In this document: one piece after another, positions 56,235-64,000 of the stretch
Layout of the letters: every line of letters starts with the position of its first letter
Position numbering within the stretch: the first letter of the stretch is position 1
NCBI GenBank assembly: GCA_016705365.1
Contig: JADIYI010000009.1
Coordinates: 558,001 to 622,000, forward strand
Source of the DNA: Gammaproteobacteria bacterium
Lineage (GTDB): Bacteria > Pseudomonadota > Gammaproteobacteria > Pseudomonadales > UBA5518
DNA length: 64,000 bases
Direction of reading: 5' to 3'
Made by a program: the position numbers and the translations under genes
The notes under the pieces: model-generated
Told to the model about the DNA's origin: nothing
The model's input: only the letters and a program-made list of their open reading frames with translations
Database searches by the model: none

Positions 56235-58823
56235 TCAGCGCTTTGAGAACACCAGGTCTTCATCACCCTTCTTGCCAGCGCAATCGACCAGCACCGTATC
56301 TCCGGCGACGAACTTGCCCGCAAGAATCAGTTGTGCGAGCGGGTTTTCAATCTGGTGCTGGATCGCACGCTTCAGCGGACGCGCCCCGAACACCGGATCG
56401 AAACCGGCCCGTGCCAGTTGCTCGACGGCCCTGTCCGTCACTTCCAGCCCGAGTTCGCGCTCGGCCAGACGGCGCCGCAACAGATCGAGCTGGATATCCG
56501 CAATACCGCGAATCTGATCGCTGCCGAGCGGGTGGAATACCACCGTATCGTCGATCCGGTTGATGAACTCCGGGCGGAAATAGCGCCCGACAACCTCCAT
56601 CACGGCCGCTTTCATCCGCGGGTAGTCGGCCTCGGTCGCCAACTCCTGGATCAGGTCCGAACCAAGATTCGAGGTCATGACCACCACGGTGTTGCGGAAA
56701 TCCACCGTGCGCCCATGCCCGTCCGTGAGCCGCCCGTCCTCGAGCACCTGCAACAACACGTTGAACACATCCGGATGCGCCTTTTCGACCTCATCGAGCA
56801 ACAGCAGCGAGTAAGGTTTGCGACGCACCGCCTCGGTCAGGTAGCCACCTTCCTCATAGCCCACGTAACCGGGCGGCGCACCGATCAGGCGTGCCACGGA
56901 ATGCTTTTCCATGAATTCCGACATGTCAATACGCACCATCGCGTCATCGCTGTCGAACAGGAACTCGGCAAGCGCCTTGCACAATTCCGTCTTGCCCACG
57001 CCGGTCGGGCCGAGGAACAGGAACGAACCGTTGGGCCGCGCCGGATCGGCCAGGCCCGCGCGACCACGGCGCACCGCGTTCGACACCGCGACGATCGCCT
57101 CCTCCTGCCCGATCACGCGCCGGTGCAGCGCCTCCTCCATGCGCAGCAGCTTGTCGCGCTCGCCCTCGAGCATTTTCGCGACCGGAATGCCGGTCCATTT
57201 CGACACCACCTCGGCGATTTCTTCCTCACCGACCTTGTTGCGCAGCAGTTGCATGCGTCCGACGGCGGGTTCCGCGGCCGTGGCGAGACGCTTCTCGAGC
57301 GCCGGGATCACGCCGTATTGCAGCTCCGACATACGTGCCAGATCGCCCGCGCGGCGGGCGCCTTCCATGTCGATGCGCGCCTGCTCGAGCTCACTCTTGA
57401 GCTGCTGCGAGCCCTGCACCGCCGCTTTCTCGCCCTTCCATATCTCCTCGAGCGCGGCAAACTCGCGCTCCAGTTCCGCGATTTCGCCCTCGATCTTTTC
57501 GAGTCGCTGGCGCGAGGACTGATCCTCGTCCTTGCGTACCGCTTCACGTTCGATCTTGAGCTGGATGAGGCGTCGCTCCAGCCGGTCGAGCTCCTCCGGT
57601 TTCGAATCGATCTCCATGCGGATGCGGCTGGCGGCCTCGTCGACCAGGTCAATCGCCTTGTCCGGCAACTGCCGGTCAGTGATATAGCGCTGCGAAAGGC
57701 GGGTGGCGGCAATGATTGCCGAATCCGTGATGGTCACGCCATGGTGCACCTCGTAGCGCTCACGCAAGCCACGCAGAATCGCGATCGTGTCCTCCTCGTT
57801 CGGTTCGTCGACCTGCACCTTCTGGAAGCGCCGCTCGAGCGCCGCGTCCTTCTCGACGTACTGGCGGTACTCGTTGAGGGTAGTGGCACCGACGCAATGC
57901 AGTTCACCGCGCGCCAGCGCCGGCTTGAGCATGTTCCCGGCGTCGAGGGCACCCTCGGCCTTGCCGGCGCCGACCATGGTGTGCAGTTCGTCTATGAAGA
58001 GGATCACGCGCCCCTCCTCGCGACCGATCTCCTTGAGCACCGCCTTGAGTCGCTCCTCGAAATCGCCGCGGTACTTGGCCCCCGCCAGCAGCGAGCCAAG
58101 GTCGAGCGAGAGCAAGCGCTTGTTTTTCAGCCCTTCGGGAACCTCGCCATTGATGATTCGCTGGGCCAGGCCTTCCACGATCGCGGTCTTGCCCACGCCC
58201 GGCTCGCCAATCAGCACCGGATTGTTCTTGGTGCGCCGCTGCAGCACCTGGATGGTGCGGCGAATCTCGTCGTCGCGTCCGATCACCGGGTCGAGCTTGC
58301 CCTCGCTGGCGCGAGCGGTCATGTCGATGGTGTATTTCTCCAGCGCCTGACGGCTGCCTTCCGCTTCCGGATCATCCACGGCCTCTCCTCCCCGAACATC
58401 CTGGATTGCCTGCTCCAGTGCCGCACGCGTCAGCCCTGCCGCGCGCAGCGCCGCGCCGCCTCCGCTATGGTCATCCAACGCCGCCAGCAATACCAGCTCG
58501 CTGGAAATGAACGTGTCCTTGTGTGTTTGTGCCAGCTTGTCCGCCACGTTCAGCAGCTTCGACAACTCGTTGGAAACGTGTATCTCGCCGCCGGTGCCTT
58601 CCACCTGGGGCTGGCGCGCAAGCAATTCCTCGAGGCTGTTGCGCAGCACCTTCACATCGACCGCGCATTTCAGCAACAGCGGACGCACGGTCCCGCCTTT
58701 CTGATCGAGGAGAACCAGCAACAGGTGCGCGGGCAATATGAAATTGTGATCGCGCCCCAGCGCCAGGGACTGGGCCTCGGCCAGGGCGGCCTGGAGCTGA
58801 TTGGTAAGACGGTCAATACGCAT
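56235..58823 (-). CDS. clpB: ATP-dependent chaperone ClpB
   Basis: 862 codons from MRIDRLTNQLQAALAEAQSLALG (a few upstream codons are open but start-less by family). Clp N domain (1-150), AAA-1 with Walker A GEPGVGKTAIVEGLA, the long coiled-coil M domain (about 400-520, rich in Glu/Arg heptads), AAA-2 with LGPTGVGKTELCKALAEF, and the C-terminal D2-small domain. Disaggregase working with DnaK. A sigma-32-like promoter precedes it. Confidence 0.97.
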   Translation of the reverse strand: MRIDRLTNQLQAALAEAQSLALGRDHNFILPAHLLLVLLDQKGGTVRPLLLKCAVDVKVLRNSLEELLARQPQVEGTGGEIHVSNELSKLLNVADKLAQTHKDTFISSELVLLAALDDHSGGGAALRAAGLTRAALEQAIQDVRGGEAVDDPEAEGSRQALEKYTIDMTARASEGKLDPVIGRDDEIRRTIQVLQRRTKNNPVLIGEPGVGKTAIVEGLAQRIINGEVPEGLKNKRLLSLDLGSLLAGAKYRGDFEERLKAVLKEIGREEGRVILFIDELHTMVGAGKAEGALDAGNMLKPALARGELHCVGATTLNEYRQYVEKDAALERRFQKVQVDEPNEEDTIAILRGLRERYEVHHGVTITDSAIIAATRLSQRYITDRQLPDKAIDLVDEAASRIRMEIDSKPEELDRLERRLIQLKIEREAVRKDEDQSSRQRLEKIEGEIAELEREFAALEEIWKGEKAAVQGSQQLKSELEQARIDMEGARRAGDLARMSELQYGVIPALEKRLATAAEPAVGRMQLLRNKVGEEEIAEVVSKWTGIPVAKMLEGERDKLLRMEEALHRRVIGQEEAIVAVSNAVRRGRAGLADPARPNGSFLFLGPTGVGKTELCKALAEFLFDSDDAMVRIDMSEFMEKHSVARLIGAPPGYVGYEEGGYLTEAVRRKPYSLLLLDEVEKAHPDVFNVLLQVLEDGRLTDGHGRTVDFRNTVVVMTSNLGSDLIQELATEADYPRMKAAVMEVVGRYFRPEFINRIDDTVVFHPLGSDQIRGIADIQLDLLRRRLAERELGLEVTDRAVEQLARAGFDPVFGARPLKRAIQHQIENPLAQLILAGKFVAGDTVLVDCAGKKGDEDLVFSKR

Positions 58824-58850
58824 GGAATGCCTCCCGGGATGGCTGCACAC

Positions 58851-58880
58851 TATGTGGGGGCTTTGGGGGCACAGTTCAAG
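58851..58880 (-). promoter_or_regulatory. Sigma-32-type heat-shock promoter of clpB
   Basis: In the 66-bp gap between pgeF and clpB the minus strand reads CTTGAA (58880-58875), 14 bases, then CCCCCACATA (58860-58851), close to the RpoH consensus CTTGAAA / CCCCATNT. It places clpB under heat-shock control independently of the genes upstream. Confidence 0.75.
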
Positions 58881-58889
58881 TGTGCCGGG

Positions 58890-59651
58890 CTAAGCACCGA
58901 TCCATGCCAATGTCGCCATGCGACCGGTGAGACCATCGCGTCGATAGGAGAAAAAACTCTCCTTCTCGCCGAACGTACAGCGTCCACCGCCACTGATCCG
59001 GCATACGCCTTTCGTCTCGAGTATCAGCCTGGCAAGCGCATGGAGATCGGCGTGATACTTCCCGCCGCGCGCAGGCAGGAAAGCCGCCTCGGTGGCATCG
59101 CGGGCCGAGCACCCCACTGTCGTCTCCAGGAACGCCGCTCTGACCTCCGCACCCACTTCAAAGGCGGCCTGGCCAATCGCCGGTCCGAGCCACGCCTGCA
59201 GTTCCGATGCCGGGCGGCGAAACCGCGCCACGGTGGCCTCCAGCACGCCGGCTGCAAGGCCACGCCAGCCACAATGCGCCACCGCGACTTCGGTACCCTC
59301 GCGATCGGCGATCACCACCGGCAAACAATCCGCCGTCAGCACCGCGCAAACGGTACCGTGACGATCCGTGTATGCGGCATCCCCCTCGCGCAGCACCCCG
59401 TCGGCTTTCGCGTCCACCACGATCGTGCCGTGCACCTGGCGCAACCACTGTGGCTGCGCCGCAAGGCCCAGCACGCGGCACAGCAACTCGCGATTGGCCC
59501 TGACGGCGTTCGCATCGTCACCCACATGCATGCCGAGGTTGAACGACTCCCACGGCCCCGTGCTGTAACCCCCGCGACGGGTGCTGACCACTGCCCTCAC
59601 CCGGCCCGGCGCGGGCCAGCACGCCTCGATGATGTTGCCCTCATCCACCAT
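58890..59651 (-). CDS. pgeF: Laccase-domain purine nucleoside phosphorylase-like protein
   Basis: 253 codons from MVDEGNIIEACWPAPGRVRAVVSTRRGG; an ATG at 59684 would overlap rluD by 44 bp. DUF152/YfiH family signatures: GGYSTGPWESFNLGMHVGDDANAV, LRQVHGTIVV, ADCLPVVIADREGTEVAVAHCGWRGLAAGVLEATV with the metal-binding Cys and His. Known homologues act on adenosine/inosine and edit peptidoglycan precursors (PgeF). Between rluD and clpB, its usual place. Confidence 0.92.
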   Translation of the reverse strand: MVDEGNIIEACWPAPGRVRAVVSTRRGGYSTGPWESFNLGMHVGDDANAVRANRELLCRVLGLAAQPQWLRQVHGTIVVDAKADGVLREGDAAYTDRHGTVCAVLTADCLPVVIADREGTEVAVAHCGWRGLAAGVLEATVARFRRPASELQAWLGPAIGQAAFEVGAEVRAAFLETTVGCSARDATEAAFLPARGGKYHADLHALARLILETKGVCRISGGGRCTFGEKESFFSYRRDGLTGRMATLAWIGA

Positions 59652-60612
59652 CCGCGCATTCCCGGCGATCCGCATCCAGCGCATTCACGAGCCGGCGCAT
59701 GTCCTGCGGCAGGGGGGCCGCGAAATCGAGCATTTGCCCCTGCACCGGGTGGGCAAACCGCAAGCGGCAGGCATGCAGCGCCTGGCGGCGGAATTCCTCC
59801 AGACAGGACAACAGGGCGCGCGATGCCCCACGCGGCACGCGCGCACGCCCGCCGTAGACCTGATCGCCCACGATCGGGAAACCGATCGCCGCCAGGTGCA
59901 CGCGGATCTGGTGGGTGCGCCCGGTATCCAGGTTCACTCCGAGCAGGCTGTGGGCACGATAACGCTCGAGCACGCGATAATGGGTGACCGCACTCTTGCC
60001 GCCGCTGGAGAGCACCGCCATGCGCTGGCGATCACGTGGATGACGCCCCATCGGCTTGTCGATCGTGGCACCGCTGATGACCACACCGTTCACCACCGCA
60101 CGATATTCGCGATGCATCTCGCGCGCCTGTATCGCGGCCACCAGGTGCGTCTGCGCAGACAGGGTCTTGGCAACCACCATCAAACCGCTGGTATCGCGAT
60201 CCAGGCGATGCACAATTCCCGCACGCGGCACTTCGGCCATCTCCGGACAGTGGGCGAGGAGCCCGTTCAGCAGCGTATCGTTCACATGACCGGCCGCGGG
60301 ATGAACCACCAGCCCGACCGGTTTGTCGACCACGAGTATCGCCTCATCCTCGAAAACGATACTCAGCGGCATCGGCGTGGCCTGCCATTCCCCCTCGGTT
60401 TGCGCTTCGGCGTCCAGCGCCAACTCATCGCCCGTGGCCAACGCCAGCCGGGGCTGGCAGGTCTGGCCATTGACGGTCAGGCACCCCTCCCGGATCCAGC
60501 GTTGCAGTCGCACCCGCGAAAAATCGGGGAACAGCGCGGCCGCGGCCTGGTCCAAGCGCTGACCGCTCGCGGTGGCAGGCACGATGGCACGGCGCGTGAT
60601 CGACTGCTTCAT
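59641..60612 (-). CDS. rluD: 23S rRNA pseudouridine synthase RluD
   Basis: 323 codons. N-terminal S4 RNA-binding domain (VRLQRWIREGCLTVNGQTC) and catalytic domain with the Asp in GIVHRLDRDTSGLMVVAKT, followed by GRTHQIRVHLAAIGFPIVGDQVYGG. Makes the pseudouridines of helix 69 (E. coli 1911, 1915, 1917). Divergent from bamD and followed by pgeF with an 11-bp overlap, a conserved order. Confidence 0.95.
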   Translation of the reverse strand: MKQSITRRAIVPATASGQRLDQAAAALFPDFSRVRLQRWIREGCLTVNGQTCQPRLALATGDELALDAEAQTEGEWQATPMPLSIVFEDEAILVVDKPVGLVVHPAAGHVNDTLLNGLLAHCPEMAEVPRAGIVHRLDRDTSGLMVVAKTLSAQTHLVAAIQAREMHREYRAVVNGVVISGATIDKPMGRHPRDRQRMAVLSSGGKSAVTHYRVLERYRAHSLLGVNLDTGRTHQIRVHLAAIGFPIVGDQVYGGRARVPRGASRALLSCLEEFRRQALHACRLRFAHPVQGQMLDFAAPLPQDMRRLVNALDADRRECADGG

Positions 60613-60744
60613 CGGAAACCGGGGATTTTGCTCGGGCTCGCGAGTCTAGCACCCCACCTGCTTGGGCGTCGCACTGCCGGTGTGGTTAAATAGGCCGCTT
60701 TCGCCCGATCCGGATTCGGATCCAGACCCAGAGTCACAATATCG

Positions 60745-61638
60745 ATGTCCCTTGTTCGCACCGTATCCATTCTGTTGCTTGCCTTGAACCTCGCGGGGTG
60801 CTCGTGGCTCGGTATCGGCAAGGATGACGAAATCCCGCCGGACCAGGGCGAGCGCCAGCTCTATGAAGCGGCCCAGAAAAACATCAAGAGCAGCAACTTC
60901 GAGCTGGCGATCAAGAACCTCCAGCTGCTGGAGGCGCGTTATCCCTTCGGCCCCTATGCCGAACAGGCACAGATCGAACTCATCTACGCCCACTACCGCA
61001 ACTACGATCACGAAGAAGCAGTGGCGGCTGCCGACCGCTTCATTCGCCTGCACCCGCAACAGCAGAACGTGGACTACGCCTATTACATGAAAGGGTTGTC
61101 GGCGTTCACCGAGGGCCAGGGCCTGCTCGAGCGCTTTCTGCCGACCGACATGACGTTGCGCGATCCGGGGCCCGCACGGCAGTCGTTCGCGGACTTCTCG
61201 CAATTGCTGTCACGCTTTCCGAATTCGGACTATGCGGCCGACGCCCGGGCGCGCATGGTCTATCTGCGCAACCTTCTGGCGCGCTACGAGATCAACGTCG
61301 CCAATTACTATTTCAAGCGTCGCGCCTATGTCGCGGCACTGAATCGCGGGCGCTTTGTGGTGGAGAATTTCCAGGAAACGCCGGCCGTTCCCGATGGCCT
61401 CGCCGTGATGGCACAAGCCTACCTGATCCTCGGCATGAACGATCTGGCCGACAATGCGGTGACCGCGCTGCGCGAGAACTACCCGACGCATCCTTCGCTC
61501 GACAAATCGGGCAAATTCATCGCCCAGTCCTACCCGGGCGATTCCGACCGCTCGTGGGTGAATATCCTGAGCGTCGGCTTTCTCGACCGGGCAGAACCGC
61601 CGAGCTTCGACAACCGCGACATCCTGCCCGGCCAATGA
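60745..61638 (+). CDS. bamD: Outer-membrane assembly lipoprotein BamD
   Basis: 297 codons. Lipoprotein signal with lipobox LAGC at about residues 16-19 (MSLVRTVSILLLALNLAGCSWLG). Five TPR-like repeats follow (for example LYEAAQKNIKSSNFELAIKNLQLLEARYPFGPYAEQAQIELIYAHYR and later ANYYFKRRAYVAALNRGRFVVENFQ). Essential partner of BamA in beta-barrel insertion. The C-terminus is a short acidic tail. Divergent from rluD. Confidence 0.96.
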   Translation: MSLVRTVSILLLALNLAGCSWLGIGKDDEIPPDQGERQLYEAAQKNIKSSNFELAIKNLQLLEARYPFGPYAEQAQIELIYAHYRNYDHEEAVAAADRFIRLHPQQQNVDYAYYMKGLSAFTEGQGLLERFLPTDMTLRDPGPARQSFADFSQLLSRFPNSDYAADARARMVYLRNLLARYEINVANYYFKRRAYVAALNRGRFVVENFQETPAVPDGLAVMAQAYLILGMNDLADNAVTALRENYPTHPSLDKSGKFIAQSYPGDSDRSWVNILSVGFLDRAEPPSFDNRDILPGQ

Positions 61639-61641
61639 GCC

Positions 61642-63270
61642 TCAGTCCCCGGCCTCCCATCCCGATGTCACCGGGTAGCGCCGGTCGCGCCCGAATGCCT
61701 TGCGCGTGACCCGCACCCCGATCGGCGCCTGGCGTCGCTTGTATTCGTTCAAATCGACGAGCCGCACCACGCGACGCACCGTGTCGGCATCGAAACCGTC
61801 CGCGATGATTGCATTGGCGCTGAAGTCCCGCTCGACGTAACGCTCGAGAATCTGGTCGAGAATGTCGTACGGCGGCAGCGAATCCTCGTCTTTCTGGTCC
61901 GGCGCGAGTTCGGCCGAGGGCGGGCGATCGATGACGCGCTGCGGAATGACCGCCGTGATCGAGTTGCGGTAACGGGCAAGTGCGAAAACCAGGGTCTTCG
62001 GCACGTCTTTCAGCACGTCGAAACCGCCCGCCATGTCGCCGTAAAGCGTCGAATAGCCGACTGCCATTTCGCTCTTGTTGCCGGTCGTGAGCACCAGGCA
62101 ACCCTTCTTGTTCGAGATCGCCATCAGCAGCACTCCACGACAGCGCGCCTGGATGTTCTGCTCGGTCACGTCGACCGCGCAGCCTGCAAACTCCTCGCTC
62201 AGCGCGCTCACGAAGGCCTCGTACATCGGCTCGATGGAGATGCTCCGGTAGCGCACGCCAAGGCCCGCGGCCTGCGCCGCCGCATCCTCGATACTCATCC
62301 CCGCCGTGTAGCGAAACGGCATCATCACGGCCTCCACCCGCTCGGCGCCGAGCGCATCGACCGCCAGCGCCAGTGTCAGCGCCGAGTCGATGCCACCGGA
62401 CAGCCCCAGCACCACACCCTTGAAGCGATTCTTGTTGACGTAATCACGCACCCCGGTGACCAGCGCCTGGTAGACCAGCGCCCGATCCCCGGGCTCAGGC
62501 TCCTGCAGACCCTGCTCGAGCAATACCCGACCCGCCGCATCGCGACCGATACGCACCGGAAACAGACCTTCGGCAAAGTGCGGCGCCAGCACTGCAAGCC
62601 CGCCGTCGCGCCCGATCGCCATGGAACCCCCGTCGAACACCAGCTCATCCTGGCCGCCGACCTGGTTCACATAGAGGATGGCGACATCGCCGGCCAACGC
62701 GCGGCGCTCGACGATCCGCAGTCGCTCGCGGTGCTTGCCGAGGTGATAGGGGGAGGCATTGATGTTGAGCAGTATTTCAGCGCCAGCCTCGACCGCCATC
62801 GCGGTCGGACGCTCGTGCCAGATGTCTTCGCACACCGACAACGCGAACCTGAATCCACCGATCTCGACCACACGGGGCTGCACTCCCGCGACGAAATAGC
62901 GCTTCTCGTCGAATACCTCGTAGTTCGGCAACTCCATCTTCCCGTAGGCAGCCACCAGCTTGCCACCCTTGAACAAGCCCGCCACGTTCTCCAGGCCACC
63001 CGCGCCGCGCGACGGATAGCCGAGCAGCACCCACACATCCGGCAACTCCCGCCGCAAACCCTCGAGCGCGCGCTCGACGCGAAGCCCGATGCTGGCGCGC
63101 AGCAACAGGTCTTCGGGAGGATAACCAGTGAGCGCGAGTTCCGGGAAAACCACCACATCGGCCCGGTGCAACTCCACGGCACGCCGGCTTTGCGCAAGGA
63201 TGAGACGGGCGTTGCCCTCGATGTCTCCCACCAGTGGATTGATCTGGGCCATCACAACCGTGATCTGCGT
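61642..63270 (-). CDS. nadE: Glutamine-dependent NAD+ synthetase
   Basis: 542 codons from MTQITVVMAQINPLVGDIEGNARLIL. N-terminal nitrilase-fold glutaminase (1-260) with Glu in FPELALTGYPPEDLL, Lys in YGKMELPNYEVFDEKRYF and Cys in ALSVCEDIWHERPT; C-terminal synthetase with the P-loop VVLGLSGGIDSALTLALA and TGNKSEMAVGYSTLYGDMAGGFDVLKD. Final step of NAD synthesis using glutamine nitrogen. Convergent with bamD 3 bp away. Confidence 0.96.
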   Translation of the reverse strand, partial: TQITVVMAQINPLVGDIEGNARLILAQSRRAVELHRADVVVFPELALTGYPPEDLLLRASIGLRVERALEGLRRELPDVWVLLGYPSRGAGGLENVAGLFKGGKLVAAYGKMELPNYEVFDEKRYFVAGVQPRVVEIGGFRFALSVCEDIWHERPTAMAVEAGAEILLNINASPYHLGKHRERLRIVERRALAGDVAILYVNQVGGQDELVFDGGSMAIGRDGGLAVLAPHFAEGLFPVRIGRDAAGRVLLEQGLQEPEPGDRALVYQALVTGVRDYVNKNRFKGVVLGLSGGIDSALTLALAVDALGAERVEAVMMPFRYTAGMSIEDAAAQAAGLGVRYRSISIEPMYEAFVSALSEEFAGCAVDVTEQNIQARCRGVLLMAISNKKGCLVLTTGNKSEMAVGYSTLYGDMAGGFDVLKDVPKTLVFALARYRNSITAVIPQRVIDRPPSAELAPDQKDEDSLPPYDILDQILERYVERDFSANAIIADGFDADTVRRVVRLVDLNEYKRRQAPIGVRVTRKAFGRDRRYPVTSGWEAGD

Positions 63271-63413
63271 CATCGACAAACACATCCTGAATGAACCGGG
63301 AGCGCGCGCATTGTCCCGTAAACAGGGTCATGCAGGCAAAGCGCCGCAGCAGTTCACATCTGCCGGGCGGAGCGCTACGCTGTAAGCATGTGCCACACCC
63401 TGCGGTAAGACCG

Positions 63414-63659
63414 ATGATCCTGATTCGCCTGCTGTTTTTCGCGCTCATCGCGTTTCTTGCCTATCGCATCTATCGCCTGCTGATCACGCCGCGCCGCGCC
63501 GACCCTGACCCTGCCCGGCTGAACGGAGAGGAAATAGTGCGCTGCACCCAATGCAATCTGCATGTGCCCAGGTCCTCGGCGCTCGCCCACGAGCAGCACT
63601 GGTACTGCTCGCGGGAACACCGGGATCTGCATCTTGCCGCAAACAGGCAGGAGCCCTGA
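63414..63659 (+). CDS. PP0621-family small membrane protein
   Basis: 81 codons from MILIRLLFFALIAFLAYRIYRLL. One N-terminal membrane helix, then VRCTQCNLHVPRSSALAHEQHWYCSREHRDLHL, a compact Cys/His pattern (CxxC ... H ... C ... H) resembling a small zinc ribbon, as in PP0621-type proteins that precede pilS in pseudomonads and relatives. Three bp before the pilS start. Confidence 0.85.
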   Translation: MILIRLLFFALIAFLAYRIYRLLITPRRADPDPARLNGEEIVRCTQCNLHVPRSSALAHEQHWYCSREHRDLHLAANRQEP

Positions 63660-63662
63660 CGC

Positions 63663-64000
63663 GTGACGGGAGGCAGCGCTTCGGTACGCGAAAATCGCTA
63701 CGGCCTGCTGCGCATCTACAGTTACTACCGTTGCGCGCTGGCGCTGCTGCTGTTGCTGGTGTATTTCGCCTTCAGCCGCGACGCGGGTGCCCAACCCTTC
63801 CTTCCGTTCCTCTACCTCGGGACCGCGATTCCCTACGCGATTCTCAACCTGGTGGCGTTGGTGGTGGTCCTCGCCAGGCCGCGCCGCCCGCGTCCCCGCC
63901 ACCTGTTCCTGATGCTGGTAATGGATATCGCGGCACTGGTGCTGATCACCCATGCCAGCGGTGGCATCGACACCGGCTTCACCATCCTGCTGATGGTAAC
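63663..64000 (+). CDS. pilS: Sensor histidine kinase PilS, N-terminal part (cut by window edge)
   Basis: GTG start at 63663; about 112 codons with no stop to the window end. Residues about 16-110 contain four or more hydrophobic helices (YRCALALLLLLVYFAF, and FLMLVMDIAALVLITHASGGIDTGFTILL), the membrane input domain of PilS. The segment ITHASGGIDTGFTILLM is typical. The kinase domain lies beyond the window. PilS/PilR controls type IV pilin transcription with RpoN. Confidence 0.85.
   Translation, partial: MTGGSASVRENRYGLLRIYSYYRCALALLLLLVYFAFSRDAGAQPFLPFLYLGTAIPYAILNLVALVVVLARPRRPRPRHLFLMLVMDIAALVLITHASGGIDTGFTILLMV

Noticed and set aside
56331..59987. 1218-codon plus-strand open frame
   Set aside because: Runs antisense through clpB and pgeF; no domain, His/Arg/Gln-rich composition typical of GC-rich antisense frames.

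Overview
The window looks like a chromosomal segment of a GC-rich gammaproteobacterium, probably a marine Cellvibrionales/Halieaceae-like lineage. That placement rests on the overall gene set (dcd, apbC, metG, rsx/rnf, nth; rimI, leuA; pssA, ilvY, ilvC, ilvN, ilvB; clpB, pgeF, rluD, bamD, nadE, PP0621-like, pilS) and is inference, not a formal phylogenetic placement.

Layout. 1-5080: the start of dcd (cut by the window edge) and a three-gene plus-strand cassette (unrecognised beta-rich protein, APH-fold phosphotransferase, molybdopterin oxidoreductase) lying between dcd and apbC. 5153-13277: apbC/mrp diverges from metG, followed by a compact rsx/rnf electron-transport operon and nth. The rsx operon has no normal rsxC. 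Instead the rsxB gene is fused to the C-terminal ferredoxin and Ala-rich part of RsxC, and the NADH/FMN-binding part of RsxC is missing. 13284-16401: a minus-strand group with a small acidic protein, rimI, a HolD-like protein and leuA. 16845-20184: a sulfotransferase and two acyltransferase-3 membrane proteins. 20130-41894: an approximately 22 kb minus-strand surface polysaccharide locus, mostly with 4-bp stop/start overlaps. It contains glycosyltransferases, an ABC export pair with a Wzt-type C-terminal domain, GDP-mannose dehydratases plus GDP-fucose synthase, a methyltransferase-glycosyltransferase fusion, a glycosyltransferase carrying two inserted beta-rich repeats, and a Gtr-like periplasmic glycan-modification set. 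41943-43807: a GMC oxidoreductase with a tiny signal-bearing partner, next to a DprE2-like reductase.

43943-49510 is a complete-looking rRNA operon on the minus strand (promoter, 16S, tRNA-Ile, tRNA-Ala, 23S, 5S, terminator) with two anomalies. The 16S gene lacks about 95 nt corresponding to E. coli positions ~668-762, including the universally conserved 690 loop. The 23S gene carries about 115 extra nt in helix 45, resembling an intervening sequence. 49577-55264 holds pssA and branched-chain amino-acid genes (ilvY divergent from ilvC; ilvB-ilvN). 55683-64000 holds a frameshifted DUF4124 gene, clpB with a sigma-32-type promoter, pgeF, rluD, bamD, nadE, a small membrane protein and the start of pilS.

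How it fits together. The polysaccharide locus appears to make GDP-6-deoxyhexose precursors, assemble a glycan in the cytoplasm, cap or methylate it, export it by ABC transporter, and possibly decorate it in the periplasm. The neighbouring sulfotransferase and acyltransferases could add further substituents. The most unusual items are the RsxB-RsxC fusion, the 16S deletion (real or an assembly error), the 23S helix-45 insertion, and the modular glycosyltransferases.
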